A stretch of DNA of 64,000 nucleotides from Chaetoderma sp. LZ-2023a (GCA_034401795.1 CM067371.1:80664402-80728401); one strand, 5' to 3'; positions 1 through 57,399 are shown, counted from the stretch's first letter. Notes: generated from the letters alone by a model not told the origin. Made by a program: numbers and translations.

Positions 1-21
1 ACTCTAGGCCGCATCCGAGAC

Positions 22-1240
22 ATGATCGATGACGTCATCGAATCATGTCAACGTGTACCCAGCTGTGCAGACATTGTATGGGCTCAACGCATGCTTGTGT
101 CGGTAGTCATATCCAAGCACTGGGATTTTCACAAAATGGGCATTGATATGTCACGAGTCTTCGGCACAATTAAACGCTCAAAGACCCTAGATTACTACGA
201 CAGGCCAGTTGCAGTGAAGATGAGCCACGACTAGTGAGAGTACTGCTTGCAGACACCAAGCTGAGAGTATGAATCAAGTCCATGAAGTATGTAGAACTTT
301 AAGACATCAATCGGCTCCCCACAGGGAGATTGTCTATCCCCTGTGCTTTTCACCTGTTACCTTACTGCTGCATTGGAATATGTGCGGGAAAATGTCACAA
401 GACCACCCACCCCACCCCAGTGTCAATACTTGGTATGCCGCGCTAGAGGTGGCATATGCCGACGATGTGGACTTCATAGACGAGGAAAGAAGCCCCTTGA
501 CGAATTTCTCCCAATAGGTGTAAGCACACTAAAAAATTTAGAAGCTTTTTGTGAATGAATCCAAAACAGAGTTCACCCACATATACCTATCTACAAAGTA
601 TGAAACTAAAGAAAATAACGATCCACTTCATGGCAGCGAACCATGGAGGAAAAGAAAATCCTGGGCTCGCTGGTTTGCAGTACTGCTGACATTGCTACAC
701 GCTGCGTCATGGGGAACATAGCTTTCCAGTCCTTCTGGAAGCTATGAATTCGTAGATGTTCTTGATAAAAAAAAAAGTACGTTTATACAATGCAACCTGT
801 GTATCCTTGACGCTGCGTAACCGCAACAGCTGGGCAGCTCCAAAGGCAGCTCTAGACAAGCTCGATATCTGCCACCGCAAACACTTATGCACCACCACTG
901 GACATCAATGGCCAGACAGCAAAATTTCCAATGATGCACTATACAAGATGTGTAATACGTCGTCGCTGTCTGCAGAAGTCGCCCAGCAAAGATGGTCCAT
1001 GTTTGGCCATGTGTTAAGGATGCCAGAAAACACTCCAGCACAGAGAGCCTTGGAATTCGCCTTACTCGGAGACAGCAAATACAAATCCAGGAGAGGACGT
1101 CATTGCATAAATCTGCTAAGCGTATACGAGGTGATCTCAAGAAACCTGGACTCGGTACATTCAAGGCAAGAATGGATCTGAGGAAGCTAAGGATTTTGGC
1201 TGAGGACAAGACACAGTGGACAAAAGCGAAGAAGAACTGA
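22..1240 (+). pseudogene. Decayed non-LTR retrotransposon reverse transcriptase (RT relic 1)
   Basis: Broken reading frames on the + strand keep the order of a non-LTR reverse transcriptase. The finger/palm part (22-200) reads ADIVWAQRML...HWDFHKMGIDMSR. The catalytic YADD box is at 455-466 (context VAYADDVDFID). The post-RT part (756-1181) reads SWAAPKAALDKLD...QRWSMFGHVLRMPENTPAQ. A short tail in another frame ends at a stop at 1238-1240. Several frameshifts and stops (for example near 235, 520 and 1180) separate the pieces, so no functional protein is made. The polymerase would copy element RNA into the genome by target-primed reverse transcription. The same family occurs at 31.45-33.04 kb. 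The N-terminal part lies outside the window or is truncated. Assignment to RT is firm; the clade is not. Confidence 0.85.
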
Positions 1241-1726
1241 TTGCAGCTGTAGGATGTTTCTACTCCTACCGTGAGCCTCAGAATACAGAAATATGACCGC
1301 CGAGGACCAATCAAAATATAGTGTGTTTTGCGGTCATATTGGCTTTTTTTATTTGATGGATTTTTAAGCCGAATTTGCTTTTGTTAACGTTCTCGGGTAT
1401 ACTAATCAAAAATTTTCCACGTTCGAAGCAGTCGGATAACCGACTCCCAGTTGGTGGCTACCTTGGATTCTGTTCCCGCCAAAAACCCTCATAGTAAAGC
1501 AATGGGAAATTTAAATGTCTTCACGAACCGCTGGACCGATTTTCACCAAATTTTGTAGAATGCATCCATGCTCGTGTTGCAATTCTGTCCAGAATTATGT
1601 TCCAGGTGAGCAATACAGGCCCCATTTGGCGTCTTGTATTTTCGTCATCGCTATGGCGCCACATTGCTGGGATAGTACCATACACTCATTGCATTAAAAT
1701 TGGTGTGGATTCTAACTTTAACACGT
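1241..1726. other. No gene seen; probable interspersed repeat
   Basis: About 490 bases without a supportable gene. The first 60-80 bases (up to a CAGAATACAGAAATATGAC stretch near 1280) resemble the 3' untranslated end of RT relic 1, because a similar stretch follows the second copy of that element at 31.45 kb. The remainder shows nothing I can assign. Confidence 0.4.
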
Positions 1727-1770
1727 TAATGGCTAGATTTGGTCAAGAAAATCTAAATATGTGCTCATTG

Positions 1771-1881
1771 AATGTCCATTGCATTTTTTTACCACTGGAA
1801 TAACTGGCGTGGTTATCAATCCAGCCATTCCAGTGGTAGATTTTCAAACATAGTTTTCTCTTGGATCGCAAATGGACATTC
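1771..1881. repeat. Foldback repeat family A, copy A1
   Basis: Imperfect palindrome. The left arm AATGTCCATT...ACCACTGGAATAACTGGC is mirrored by GCCATTCCAGTGGTAGATTTTC...AATGGACATT. It is flanked on the left by TTAACACGTTAATGGCTAGATTTGGTCAAGAAAATC, also found beside other family A copies (56.0, 63.2 and 43.68 kb). There is no coding capacity, consistent with a non-autonomous foldback/MITE-like element. Confidence 0.8.
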
Positions 1882-2269
1882 CTACAAAAAACCACTGCAG
1901 AGGCCAATTTTGACCACTGTGTCGACATGACTTATGTAATGCATATCTTGATTTTGTCGATTTTCAAGTTATTAGTTCTATCGAGTCCCTGATTCCATGT
2001 CCCATTCACGTCATATATAGGCTGGTTTTATTTCACTCTATTATTGATAACTTCCCCAGTTGTAATATGGGTACCCATCTCCTGGGTGGAGAGGGGGCGA
2101 GGAGTGAAGGAGATTGCCATTGTTTCCAACAATTGCTCGTCAGCCACCTGCTCGCCTGACAATCGAGCGGGATTTAATCCCAGCCCAGTTGATTACTAGT
2201 CGACCAAGCTAACACCACGGTCAATCGTCTCACCGCGATTCTGATCAAATGTATCATTCTTTATTTGAT

Positions 2270-2560
2270 GGGGACTGTAGCACGGATCGATCGGACGGGT
2301 ACCGGCCATCCGAGCTAAGCTGCAAGCACGCACCCCTGGGTAGGATAATACGCGTATATAAGCCCTATGAGAGAGGTGTTCGTGGTGTGCACGCGCGCGC
2401 GTCAGAGCTTCCCTGATAACACGTCTCGGAATTGGAAGAGAGTGCATGCTGCTTATAGTGTACCGAGTAGGTACCCGTAAATGACTTTAACCATATCATC
2501 CTCGTTGTTCTTGGTCCTGATCAAAACCAGAATAAAATGAGGATTTCAATTTAAATTATT
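2270..2560 (+). promoter_or_regulatory. Promoter-like module, possible LTR fragment 1
   Basis: A TATA-type box (GTATATAAGCCC, about 2353-2364) is followed about 175 bases later by a poly(A)-signal-like AATAAA (in CCAGAATAAAATGAG, about 2530). A promoter followed closely by a poly(A) signal is the order expected in a retroelement LTR, and the start near TGTAGCACGG would suit one. No matching second LTR, primer-binding site or gag-pol was found, so this is a weak call. Confidence 0.3.
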
Positions 2561-2660
2561 AAAATCGGCCCAGAAACGGGTTATCGTCGAAAGCCCCCCT
2601 GAATTATTTTCAAAATATTTCTCTTGACATCTTAATCGCGTGTATGTATGAACAAATAAG

Positions 2661-3010
2661 GAATGTGCTGTGTACGTAATAGCCACGCCACTCCTTATGT
2701 CTGCACGCTGATTGGCTACTGCTCAGCCGCTGATTGGCTGAAGTCCCTAGCTCTGACGTCACGAATAGTATAAAAGAGGTGAAAAATCGAGAATCAGGCG
2801 CATCACCGACATGGAAGCCGGCCCGCGCAGAACGACTGGACCATCGGGATAGACGTGTGTAACTGCTTACCTACGGTGATACCTACATCATCCGGTGCCA
2901 ATCAGATTTCAGCTCATCCGCGGTCGTAAGGAGTCCTCGGCTTCCACAGTTTTTTTACACCCCCAGACGGCCATCCGGGGGTAATAAACTAACCTAATAT
3001 AATAACTCCT
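2661..3010 (+). promoter_or_regulatory. CCAAT-CCAAT-CRE-TATA promoter module with poly(A) signal, possible LTR fragment 2
   Basis: Two GCTGATTGGCT boxes (reverse CCAAT, ATTGG at 2711 and 2733) are followed by a CRE palindrome TGACGTCA (2754-2761) and TATAAAAG (2769-2776). Downstream come a GC-rich CCCCC...GGGGG stem (about 2960-2981) and AATAAA (2983-2988). No open frame of useful length follows: the ATG at 2811 stops after about 13 codons. The arrangement looks like U3-R of an LTR, or a stand-alone Pol II promoter. It is in the same orientation as the SLC2A13-like gene, but no exon can be linked to it. Confidence 0.4.
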
Positions 3011-3239
3011 GCATTTCGACCTTTATAACGGAGTCTTTCCGTCAGAGGGCCGTGCGGGCCCAGATGTAATTCTATGGAATGTAGAACTGATGGAGATTCT
3101 TGGTGGATGACTCGCCGGATCTGCCAACCACGCTGAAAAGTGGACTTCAACTTCCGCACTGCATGTCGTGTGTGTAATAATTAACTTTTCGACCAGTCTG
3201 GGTGAACTTTGCCCAGTACACTGCAAGGGCTATGCGACA

Positions 3240-3440
3240 TACCCCGCACCATGTGCCAGTTATTGTACATGTATAAATTGTATAAGCAGCCCTCCCTGTT
3301 AATGGGTTGCTCTAAACTTTCATATTACCATCGCCGGACAGATACTTTACAATAAACCGTTTCTATTTTGTATACGTGAAATGACTCTGATGGACATCTC
3401 TTGAACCGTTCCATTATCTGTCCAGAGAATGTGCCGTACC
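3240..3440 (+). promoter_or_regulatory. TATA/poly(A) module, possible solo LTR fragment 3
   Basis: A TATA-like stretch (TGTATAAATTGTATAAGC, about 3270-3287) is followed by a poly(A) signal in TACAATAAACCG (about 3350). A TGTGCCAG start near 3252 would fit a gypsy-type LTR. No coding region accompanies it. Confidence 0.3.
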
Positions 3441-5907
3441 CAACCTGCCTGGAGGAGTCAGCTTCCGGAAACCTGAGTGCGGAGACCTGCCTGCGGATAC
3501 CTGACTGCGGATATCTGTGGAAATCTTTCCAGCTTTAGAGATCGTGCCATCTCGTGCTACTCATATGTTAGCACCTCAATTTCATTAACTCGTGAACTTG
3601 TTTCGTACCAATGACTATTAGGTACTCAAGTAGCTATACTATTGAACATTTAATTATTATTTCCGCATAATGGTACTGCTGACTAATAGGTACCTTATCG
3701 GTCTTGGGACCGCATCTTTATAATTTCTGTTATTGTGAATACTCATAGCCGCACCGTAGGGTCCAATGACCTGTGATACTTTATAATCATTTTATTCGTC
3801 AAATTGTGTATTGGTTAGATGTGTATATGGCAAGTACCCATCTAGTTAATATGGTTTGTTTATTTAAAAAACTCTAGATAACAGTATGCTAGGAAATACT
3901 ATACAGCAACATTTATATCCGCATCAGGATTCCCGCCAGCATCAATTTTACACTGAAGTCGCTGATCATGCTCTAAATATTTGAACCTGACATGTTACTG
4001 GCTAAACATGGCTATTCAGCTCGATAGGATAGGTTTAAAGTGGTTAGGGACAGTTTCTCAGTTAGAGACGCATAGTGTACGCCTCTTTTCCGGTTGTTGT
4101 GGTAATGTAGCCCCACGCACCAGCAGGGTTGTGTAAAATTGGCCAGTTACCTATAGGGCCTCGTATATTTATTGAGTGATTGTCTCTTTCCACGATCCAT
4201 CAGCCGTATGGCTTATTAATTTTCTGGATTCCCAATCGACACGTTGACCGGAACTGACCCTGGGAAACTATCGGAGGTTTACGAGCGGTGATAGTTAAAG
4301 TGCCGATTTACATACACGCCCCCCCCCCCTTGTGTCTTCTGATACTTATTAGGTAGATCCCCCGCCAAAGTAGGAAGCACTGCGAAATGATAATAATATT
4401 AATTTATATGTTGTAATACCGGCCTGCAGTGCATCTCTGGGTATTATGGAAAATAACCCTAACGACAGGTCAAATGTTAGCTCCGTAGCACTCGGTGACG
4501 GACGAGATGCGGATCTCCATCCAATTCGTTGTAGTGTCTGCGTGAGGCCTTAGAGCCCACCACGCCCTTATGAGAAGGACGCTCGCGATGGATATCCGTC
4601 TCTCCATCCCCACCATAATGACATGTCAGTATGTAAATTTGCTTGTTTGAACTGTGAAACCTCATCTAGTGATGTTATATATGGTTGTGGAGCTGGGTAG
4701 CCGGATCATTATTTGATTCGGAGCTTTATTCCATGACATGTATGCACGCTATCCTTGATGCTGTGCAGGGCAACCTTAGGGAAGCCGGGCATCTTCGCCC
4801 AATGGATAAACGTATCTAAAAGTTAGGTAGTAAACCCTGCCACTTGCGGCCAAAGCTTGTTTCTGTTACTAACACCCAATTGGTAGGTTAGGATGTAGCA
4901 GAAGGCCCGCATTTGGAACTACATAAGACGGTGACCTGGGAATTGTTCGGAAATCGTTCGTCCCGTCTTCACGTAAACCAGCGTGCAACACCATAACAGT
5001 AGCTTCACTAGGATTTTCAGCACTTCGCATTTTCTGTTGAACAAAAGAGTGGCCCTTTTTTGCCAGCTCCTGTGACGGATGCCCGCGCGAGGCACTTTCC
5101 TCTCGCAACAACAATATTCCTTTGTGTGTGTGTGTGTTAGAGGTATACTAGTTTATATTAAACTATCAAGTGACTTCGTTGCGGAAACACTCACTTGCGG
5201 GGATACCTCTGCGGAGTCAAGGATCTGTGTGGTACCTCCGGCGAAACCACGTGGAAACAGCACCGGATGGCTCTACGTTATGTATTACTGTGCTCATTTA
5301 CTGTCAAATGCATAAGACTGTTTGTATAGTATATTAAATTTCTTATTGTTTAATTATTCTTTATTCCATGTCTCTAAATTAGTATGGATAGGCATAACGG
5401 TGACACAAATAGTTGGGACGACGCCGTGTGGTTCAATCTCGGGGGCAATGGTCGCACGGCCCCACTGGAACATTAGTGTTCCACCGGCTCTAGAGGCCGT
5501 TTTTTTACCTTCTGGAGAGACGCGATACGGGATCCACAACACCGAGATCCGCAGCTAACCAGCTTTCCCGTACATCATGCATTTGCGGCGCGATTGATAG
5601 GAACGTCATGGCGGACAAGCGCGTACCCTCGCGAGCTACAGGACATCACATCTGGTGTCCACCCAATTTTCAGCTAATCCAAGTTCGATGATTCAAATTC
5701 TTCGGGCCTAAGACCATCAACTATCATTCAAAATGCTGAATTATCGTGCCATATTATCTTGACACTGCTAATGAAGTAGGTAGGTAGTGTCAACTATTAA
5801 ATTCTGAAGCTAAAACTCAGCCAAATATTAGTTTTGATTGATTTGTAGCCGAGCTTGACAGGCGGGAACAACTAAGTTAACTTATGTAATGTATCTCTTG
5901 ATTGCAG
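3441..5907. other. No gene recognised; intronic or upstream DNA
   Basis: About 2.5 kb in which no reading frame resembles a known protein. It contains a poly-C run at about 4319-4330 and a short TG repeat at 5122-5136. I looked here for the missing first exon of the transporter (a first membrane segment ending in a GYDTGV-type motif) and did not find it. The end (about 5870-5907) has the pyrimidine-rich character of a splice acceptor. Confidence 0.5.
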
Positions 5908-52156
<46,249 letters not shown>

Positions 52157-52218
52157 ACAGTTGTGTACCAATAACTTGTGACCTTTTGACCCTCAAAATT
52201 GTTTATGTAAGGGGTACT

Positions 52219-52309
52219 CTGTCAAATATTTTGAAGCCAATTTGACTGGGACCTGTTGCTGCCTGGCAGCAACAGGTTCCAGTCAAATTAGTTTCAAAAT
52301 ATTCAACAG
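52219..52309. repeat. Family B hairpin, copy B8 (likely 3' UTR), copy 2
   Basis: Near-perfect hairpin starting 63 bases after the stop codon, identical to 42,499-42,589. A second, weaker hairpin (B9) lies at 52,507-52,588. Confidence 0.9.
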
Positions 52310-52506
52310 TTTTTCTGTATAGTTGTCTTGAAATTAAATTACTGGCATGTCAATGGTTAAAGGTGTAAAGTGATGGTCATTTCATTTTATGTAATTACTA
52401 ATTAGCCATTCATATGTCTTACCTCAATGCTATCCGCTATTTTAAGTACAGTACAGCTCAAAATAACTTACACGTTCCCAAAACAAAGTAAAATCATTCA
52501 AATGTA

Positions 52507-52588
52507 CTGTTGTATATTTTGGACGTAATTTAATTGGAAGCCAGGCAGCAATGTCTTCCAGTCAAATCGAGTCCAAAATATTCAACAG
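52507..52588. repeat. Family B hairpin, copy B9 (likely 3' UTR), copy 2
   Basis: Same as 42,787-42,868: CTGTTGTATATTTTGGACG...GTCCAAAATATTCAACAG with a diverged centre. Confidence 0.8.
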
Positions 52589-52968
52589 AATATTTTTTAC
52601 AGTGTGCTAAAAACTGTAGTAACTAACGTGTTTCTGTTTTTGTTTTGGAAACATGTTAAGTCACTGATGAGTTTTGCTGTTCCTGTATTCAGTGTTAGTG
52701 GCTAGGTTTCCATACGTTTCTCCATTCTATGATTTAGAGGTCCAATGTCATGTGTAACCTTTTCATGCTGAAGCCAGCCAAACCCGGCCTATGCAGTGGC
52801 CATGAAGAATGTCTATTTGCAGGCTAAGAGAATACTTTTTTTAACTTAACACTGGAATGACTGGAAAGGTGGGTGCAGAAGAGAATCAGACAGAAAACGT
52901 GGTTATACATACAGAGATGAAGACTATCATCAAGTCACTATAGAACACCTCAATCAGAAGATACCTAC

Positions 52969-53256
52969 CATCATCTCTCGAGGCCAGAGCAAGTGACCAT
53001 TTTTCGTCTCAGAACTGGACATAACAGACTAAACCAACACATGTGCAGGCTGTTCCACCTTACGACATCGACCGCTTGTCCTTGTGGAGAAGCAGAACAG
53101 ACCACAGAGCACATACTTCAATGTTGCAGTACGTATCAGCTGCTGAGAGAAGAGATCTGACCTTTGTCAACCTCTTTTCCTGAAAAGCTGTATGGGCCTG
53201 TGGAAGAACTGCAGAAGACCACAGATTTCATCTTGAGAACGGCTCTCGAAGTGTGA
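52969..53256 (+). pseudogene. C-terminal fragment of a non-LTR retrotransposon polyprotein inside a family A foldback
   Basis: HHLSRPEQVTIFRLRTGHNR, LNQHMCRLFHLTTSTACPCG, EAEQTTEHILQCCSTYQLLR and EEI, then one stop (TGA), then FPEKLYGPVEELQKTTDFIL, RTALEV-stop. The LRTGH...CPCG...E-T-EH-L-C pattern is the zinc-knuckle-like C-terminal end found after the reverse transcriptase/RNase H of many Jockey/CR1-group elements. No RT domain precedes it. It sits between arms of a family A foldback (52,807-53,364). Confidence 0.75.
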
Positions 53257-53517
53257 TACCAGCGATCGAAAAGAAGAAGACTGGAATGACTGGCTCAATA
53301 ACCGAACCAGTCATTCCAGTCCTAATTAAAAAACCGTATTCTCGTGGCCTGCAAATGAACATTCAATAAGGACATATTTAGATTTTCTTGACCAGATTTG
53401 GTTATTAAAGGGTTAAGATTAACTATGTGTTTGTCGAAATGGATTAAATGCATTTTAATTATAAGCCACTTTGACTAAACATTTATTTTATATTATATAT
53501 TTCTACCATTCCAATGG

Positions 53518-53523
53518 AATAAA
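53518..53523 (+). promoter_or_regulatory. Candidate poly(A) signal AATAAA
   Basis: The first canonical AATAAA I see after the stop codon at 52,156 (in TGGAATAAAAATCG). If used, the 3' UTR would be about 1.4 kb and include both family B hairpins and the family A element. A non-canonical upstream signal cannot be excluded. Confidence 0.3.
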
Positions 53524-53559
53524 AATCGATCTTTATTTCTATCCCATTTGTAACATAAC

Positions 53560-54010
53560 AAAACAAGAGGCGCAAGGACTTCTGTCACCCACCTGGAAAA
53601 TTGGCCTGTGAAATCGTTGCATATAAACATTTTATATGATTTGACAATATTTTCCAAAAATCCAAGATAGCCGTCGTGAAAACAAACCAATCATAATTCT
53701 ATGTACACGTTCTGAAGGCTACGACCATAGGGTCCTTCCAGCCAAATTTGCCTGAAATCACCCAAGCGGTTAATAAGGAGTAGTCTTAACTGATTTCCCG
53801 AATAATCTTGGAAAATCCTAATAAATTCACTAATCAAAACTGTGTATAGAAGTTCAGAAACCTCCACCATAGGGCCCCTCCAGCCAAATTTGGTTGAAAT
53901 CGACCAAGCTGTAAATGAGACGCGTTTTCGAGCAAAAGTTGACGGATACTAGATGATGGAAAGAGGATGGATGGAGGGACGATGGATGGTCGCCATGCCA
54001 TGAGATCACT
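53560..54010. repeat. Family C repeat, copy C2
   Basis: The head AACAAGAGGCGCAAGGACTT, CTGTCACCCACCTGG is followed by two ~150-bp units (AACCAATCATAATTC at 53,685; TAATCAAAACTGTG at 53,831). Each has CCATAGGG...TCCAGCCAAATTTG and AAGCGGTTAATAAGG-type motifs. The tail is AGCAAAAGTTGACGG...GGATGGTCGCCATGCCATGAG. No gene. Confidence 0.75.
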
Positions 54011-54363
54011 AACGGCCAAAACCAGTGAAAAAGTACTCTACACTATAATCTAAAATCTGAATATTGAAGTGAAAATGATTGGAATACACACAATATGGAA
54101 ACGTTTGCATTTCCGCATCTGGGATCATTTAAATCAATAAATGGCCTCTGATATCTATTGTATCACATACATATCTAATCCAACATTTATTTGAAGCTTT
54201 CAGAATATTTTTAATCAGAGTCAACTGGTTCATGCTGCATCATTGACGTTTAACAGAAAGTCGTTCTTGCATGTATGGAGAGCACCCTGATAATAGGATT
54301 AGCTTTGTCTCTTAATCCTGTAAAACGTATATCAGACAAAAATGGTTGTTGTTAGTGGGCTTG

Positions 54364-54500
54364 AGAAATGTCCTTTGCAGACCATGAGAAGACTATTTTT
54401 GAAATTTACCACTGGAATGACTGGCTCGATAAGCGGGCCTGTTATTCCAGTGGTAAAATTTCAAAAATAGTCTTCTCTTGGTCTGCAAATGGACATTTTC
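54364..54500. repeat. Foldback repeat family A, copy A5
   Basis: One of the best-preserved copies: GAAATGTCCTTTGCAGACCA, TGAGAAGACTATTTTTGAAA and TTTACCACTGGAATGACTGG, with a near-perfect mirrored arm ending AATGGACATTTT. Confidence 0.9.
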
Positions 54501-54828
54501 TATGAGAAAATTGAAACTTTTAAAAACTAATTCAAAGGTTAAAGGGTTAACGGTTAAAATATCATGGCAGATGTTTATTACTAAGTCCAATGAAAAGGGT
54601 CTCGTGGTTTTTTAATGCGTTAATATGATGTACACAAATAAATATGTTCAATTTATAATGAAAACCAGGGGAATTAATTTTTCCTCAGACTTTGTTCCTT
54701 CACCATGTAATGACAACGCCTCTTTAACGTTCAAATAATCATGGAATAAATTGTCATTGTACCTCTGTAATTCCATGTTACAATACATGATCAGTGTATT
54801 ATGCAATCTGCAAATACACACTGGTAAG

Positions 54829-54920
54829 CTGCTGAATATTTGAAAACTAATTTTACTGCAGTCTGGTGCTGCGTTGTGCTACAGCAACTTCCAGTCAAAT
54901 TTGTATCCGCATATTCAATC
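54829..54920. repeat. Family B hairpin, copy B10
   Basis: GCTGCTGAATATTTGAAAAC, TAATTTTACTGCAGTC...CAGCAACTTCCAGTCAAATTTG...ATATTCAATC. Arms moderately diverged. Confidence 0.8.
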
Positions 54921-55376
54921 AGATATTGCTTCATATTAAAGGTGCATATTCACACCAAAATGATTCAAAATAAAATTATGAAAATTATATGCTAGAGGCT
55001 TAAATTGCGCCTCTAGATGTAATTTAACGAAATATGTCTTAACATATGATGATTTCATTAGGAATAAATTAATAGAATTCTTTAAGTTGTGAAATTGAAT
55101 TAGAGACACAAGTCCCTAATTCAACCTCACAACTAAAAAAACTACAGTAAATGGATGCTAATCTCATCTAAAATGTTGTATTGTACCGATAAATTATCGT
55201 TCATAGATCCCATATAATTCATATCCGTCACATTACCTTATCTGTATCACAATTATCTGTTTTGTAATATCACATACATGTTGAACAGTGATAGCCACCA
55301 TTGTCTCCTCAAGCCATACTGAGTGATGTCGTGTAAGTGCCAATGCATTCCATTCTTTATTATGTAATACTCATCC

Positions 55377-55469
55377 AGTTGAATATTTTGAAACCAATTT
55401 TACTGGAAGTTGTTGCTGACTATGGCAGCAGCAACTTCCAGTCAAATTAGTTTCAAAATATTCAACAGC
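55377..55469. repeat. Family B hairpin, copy B11
   Basis: GTTGAATATTTTGAAACCAA, TTTTACTGGAAGTTGTTGCT and GACTATGGCAGCAGCAACTTCC, AGTCAAATTAGTTTCAAAAT, ATTCAAC form a near-perfect stem of about 42 bp. It is followed by AGCTTACCTG, the usual family flank. Confidence 0.9.
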
Positions 55470-55877
55470 TTACCTGAATGATTGCCTTTATACGACATTG
55501 CCAAACTATAGCTGGCACCTCGATGACTGAGCTTATATTCGAAGGCAGACACGCTAGGCTGTTTCTGATTGGTTGAAAAATAAATCATGACAGTCATCCT
55601 AGGCTGTAGAAATGTATCATCATTTGGCTACTAAAGCCTGAATATTTTTCGTCACGATAAAAAGCTAAACTGTCAGGGATGGATTGTGGGTGGCAAATTC
55701 TATCACTGGATAGTTAGTATAAGATAAGGTGCGATTTTCTTTAATTGATATGGACGGAAACTATCATATGTTAAGATTTAGTTCGTTTCAATACATTGAG
55801 GTATATAATTTAAGCCTCTAAAAGAAAATTTAACAATTTTATTTTCAAGCATTTTGGTGTGAATGTGCATATTTAAA

Positions 55878-55879
<2 letters not shown>

Positions 55880-55957
<78 letters not shown>
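55880..55957. repeat. TA dinucleotide microsatellite
   Basis: About 39 uninterrupted TA units. Confidence 0.97.
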
Positions 55958-55960
<3 letters not shown>

Positions 55961-56079
55961 ATCAGCACCTATATAACCCCATCACATACTATCACTTGAG
56001 ACAAAATGCAACAAGGCAACAATTTAACACTTTAATGCTCAAATTTGGTCAAGAAAGTTTCAATATTTTGTCATAGAAA

Positions 56080-56210
56080 AAATGTCCATTTGTGTACTTG
56101 AGACTATTTTAGAAAATTTACCACTGGAACGACTGGCTCGGTAATCGAGCCAGTCATTCCAGTGGTACATTTTCAAAAAGTCTTCACTTTGACTGTAAAT
56201 GGAGACCATT
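56080..56210. repeat. Foldback repeat family A, copy A6
   Basis: AATGTCCATTTGTGTACTTG, ACTATTTTAGAAAATTTACC and ACTGGAACGACTGGCTCGGT with mirrored AATCGAGCCAGTCATTCCAG, TGGTACATTTTCAAAAAGTC. The left flank carries CAAATTTGGTCAAGAAAGTTTCAATATTTTG. Confidence 0.9.
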
Positions 56211-56430
56211 GCAAAAGCAGATTTGGGCCGGCTTGATCATTAATGTGTAGATGCGGTGCCCAAAAGCAAATCCTTGCGATATAAATAATGAAACATGTCA
56301 TAAAATGATTCATAGAGGATCTTTGTGTCAGAATATATCAGTAGCCTACAATATGACATTTTGAGGATCACACGCCATTTAACCCTCACAGACCAGGAAT
56401 GATAAATGCTATATGGTGTAAGGAAATTTC

Positions 56431-56502
56431 CGTTGACTATTTGAAATTAGTTTGACCAACATCAACAAATTTCAGCTGAATGAGTTTCAAACTATTCAAT
56501 TG
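56431..56502. repeat. Family B hairpin, copy B12 (diverged)
   Basis: GTTGACTATTTGAAATTAGT, TTGACC...CAGCTGAATGAGTTTCAAAC, TATTCAATTG. A shorter, decayed copy. Confidence 0.65.
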
Positions 56503-56973
56503 TTTCTGTGTATAGTTGTTTTGAAATTGACATACTGGCATTTTCAGGGTTACACGGCTAACCAATTCTAATATATGGAACGCACATAAATGCTCTGGTT
56601 TTCCAAGATCTGTTTTTCAGGACGGGGAGCTGTTTGGTCTAACAGGGTCCGTGTCAGGCTCAAAGCAAACTCGGACTAGTGGCCATTGTGTTGATGAAAG
56701 ATACTGCTATATGACACGTGGCAACATCTACCTCATACTCGGAACTATATATTAACCTAAGCATCATTCTCATATTTATTTGTAAATAAATTTGAATATA
56801 TTACCAAGGACATATTCGCGTTACTAATGCAAATTAACTCCGGGGAGCATTATCAACAATTGGCATCTGTTTCCACCAGTAAACTAAACAACATACTCAT
56901 TTATCTTTTTACCCTGAACCTGACATCACTTTAACCGCTTAAAACTCAAAACTGGCAAAAAAGCTTCTACAGT
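56503..56973. other. No gene seen
   Basis: AT-rich DNA between two foldback copies. Nothing recognised. Confidence 0.4.
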
Positions 56974-57085
56974 GGCCATTTGCCGAACAACATGAATATT
57001 TACCACATGAATGGCTGAATTGATCACCGATCCAGTCATTCGAATGGGGAATTCTCAAAAATAGTCTTTTATTTGGTCTGCAAAT
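56974..57085. repeat. Foldback repeat family A, copy A7 (diverged)
   Basis: GGCCATTTGCCGAAC...TATTTACCACATGAATGGCTG and GATCCAGTCATTCGAATGGG, GAATTCTCAAAAATAGTCTT, TTATTTGGTCTGCAAATTT. Arms are recognisable but eroded. Confidence 0.7.
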
Positions 57086-57396
57086 TTTTCTTGAACAAAT
57101 TTGAATGGTAAAGGATTAAAGTTCTCCAATAGCAACATAAATCCGTAATACTCGATTTCCCATACCAACTATCCACACATATGTGGTTAATGATGTTGGG
57201 CCTCTGCAGAATTCAAATGTAGCCAGTTTTGAAGCATTAATCTCGGTACTCCACATTGGCGCACACACACTAGACATGGAACAGAACCATAACAATGCCC
57301 AAAATGGAGAATGATATGCTGTACATAATCTATATACACTATCCATTAATCAATAAATGTTGATCATAACATTACGTTTTGTTTTATTCCCATTTA

Positions 57397-57399
57397 TAT

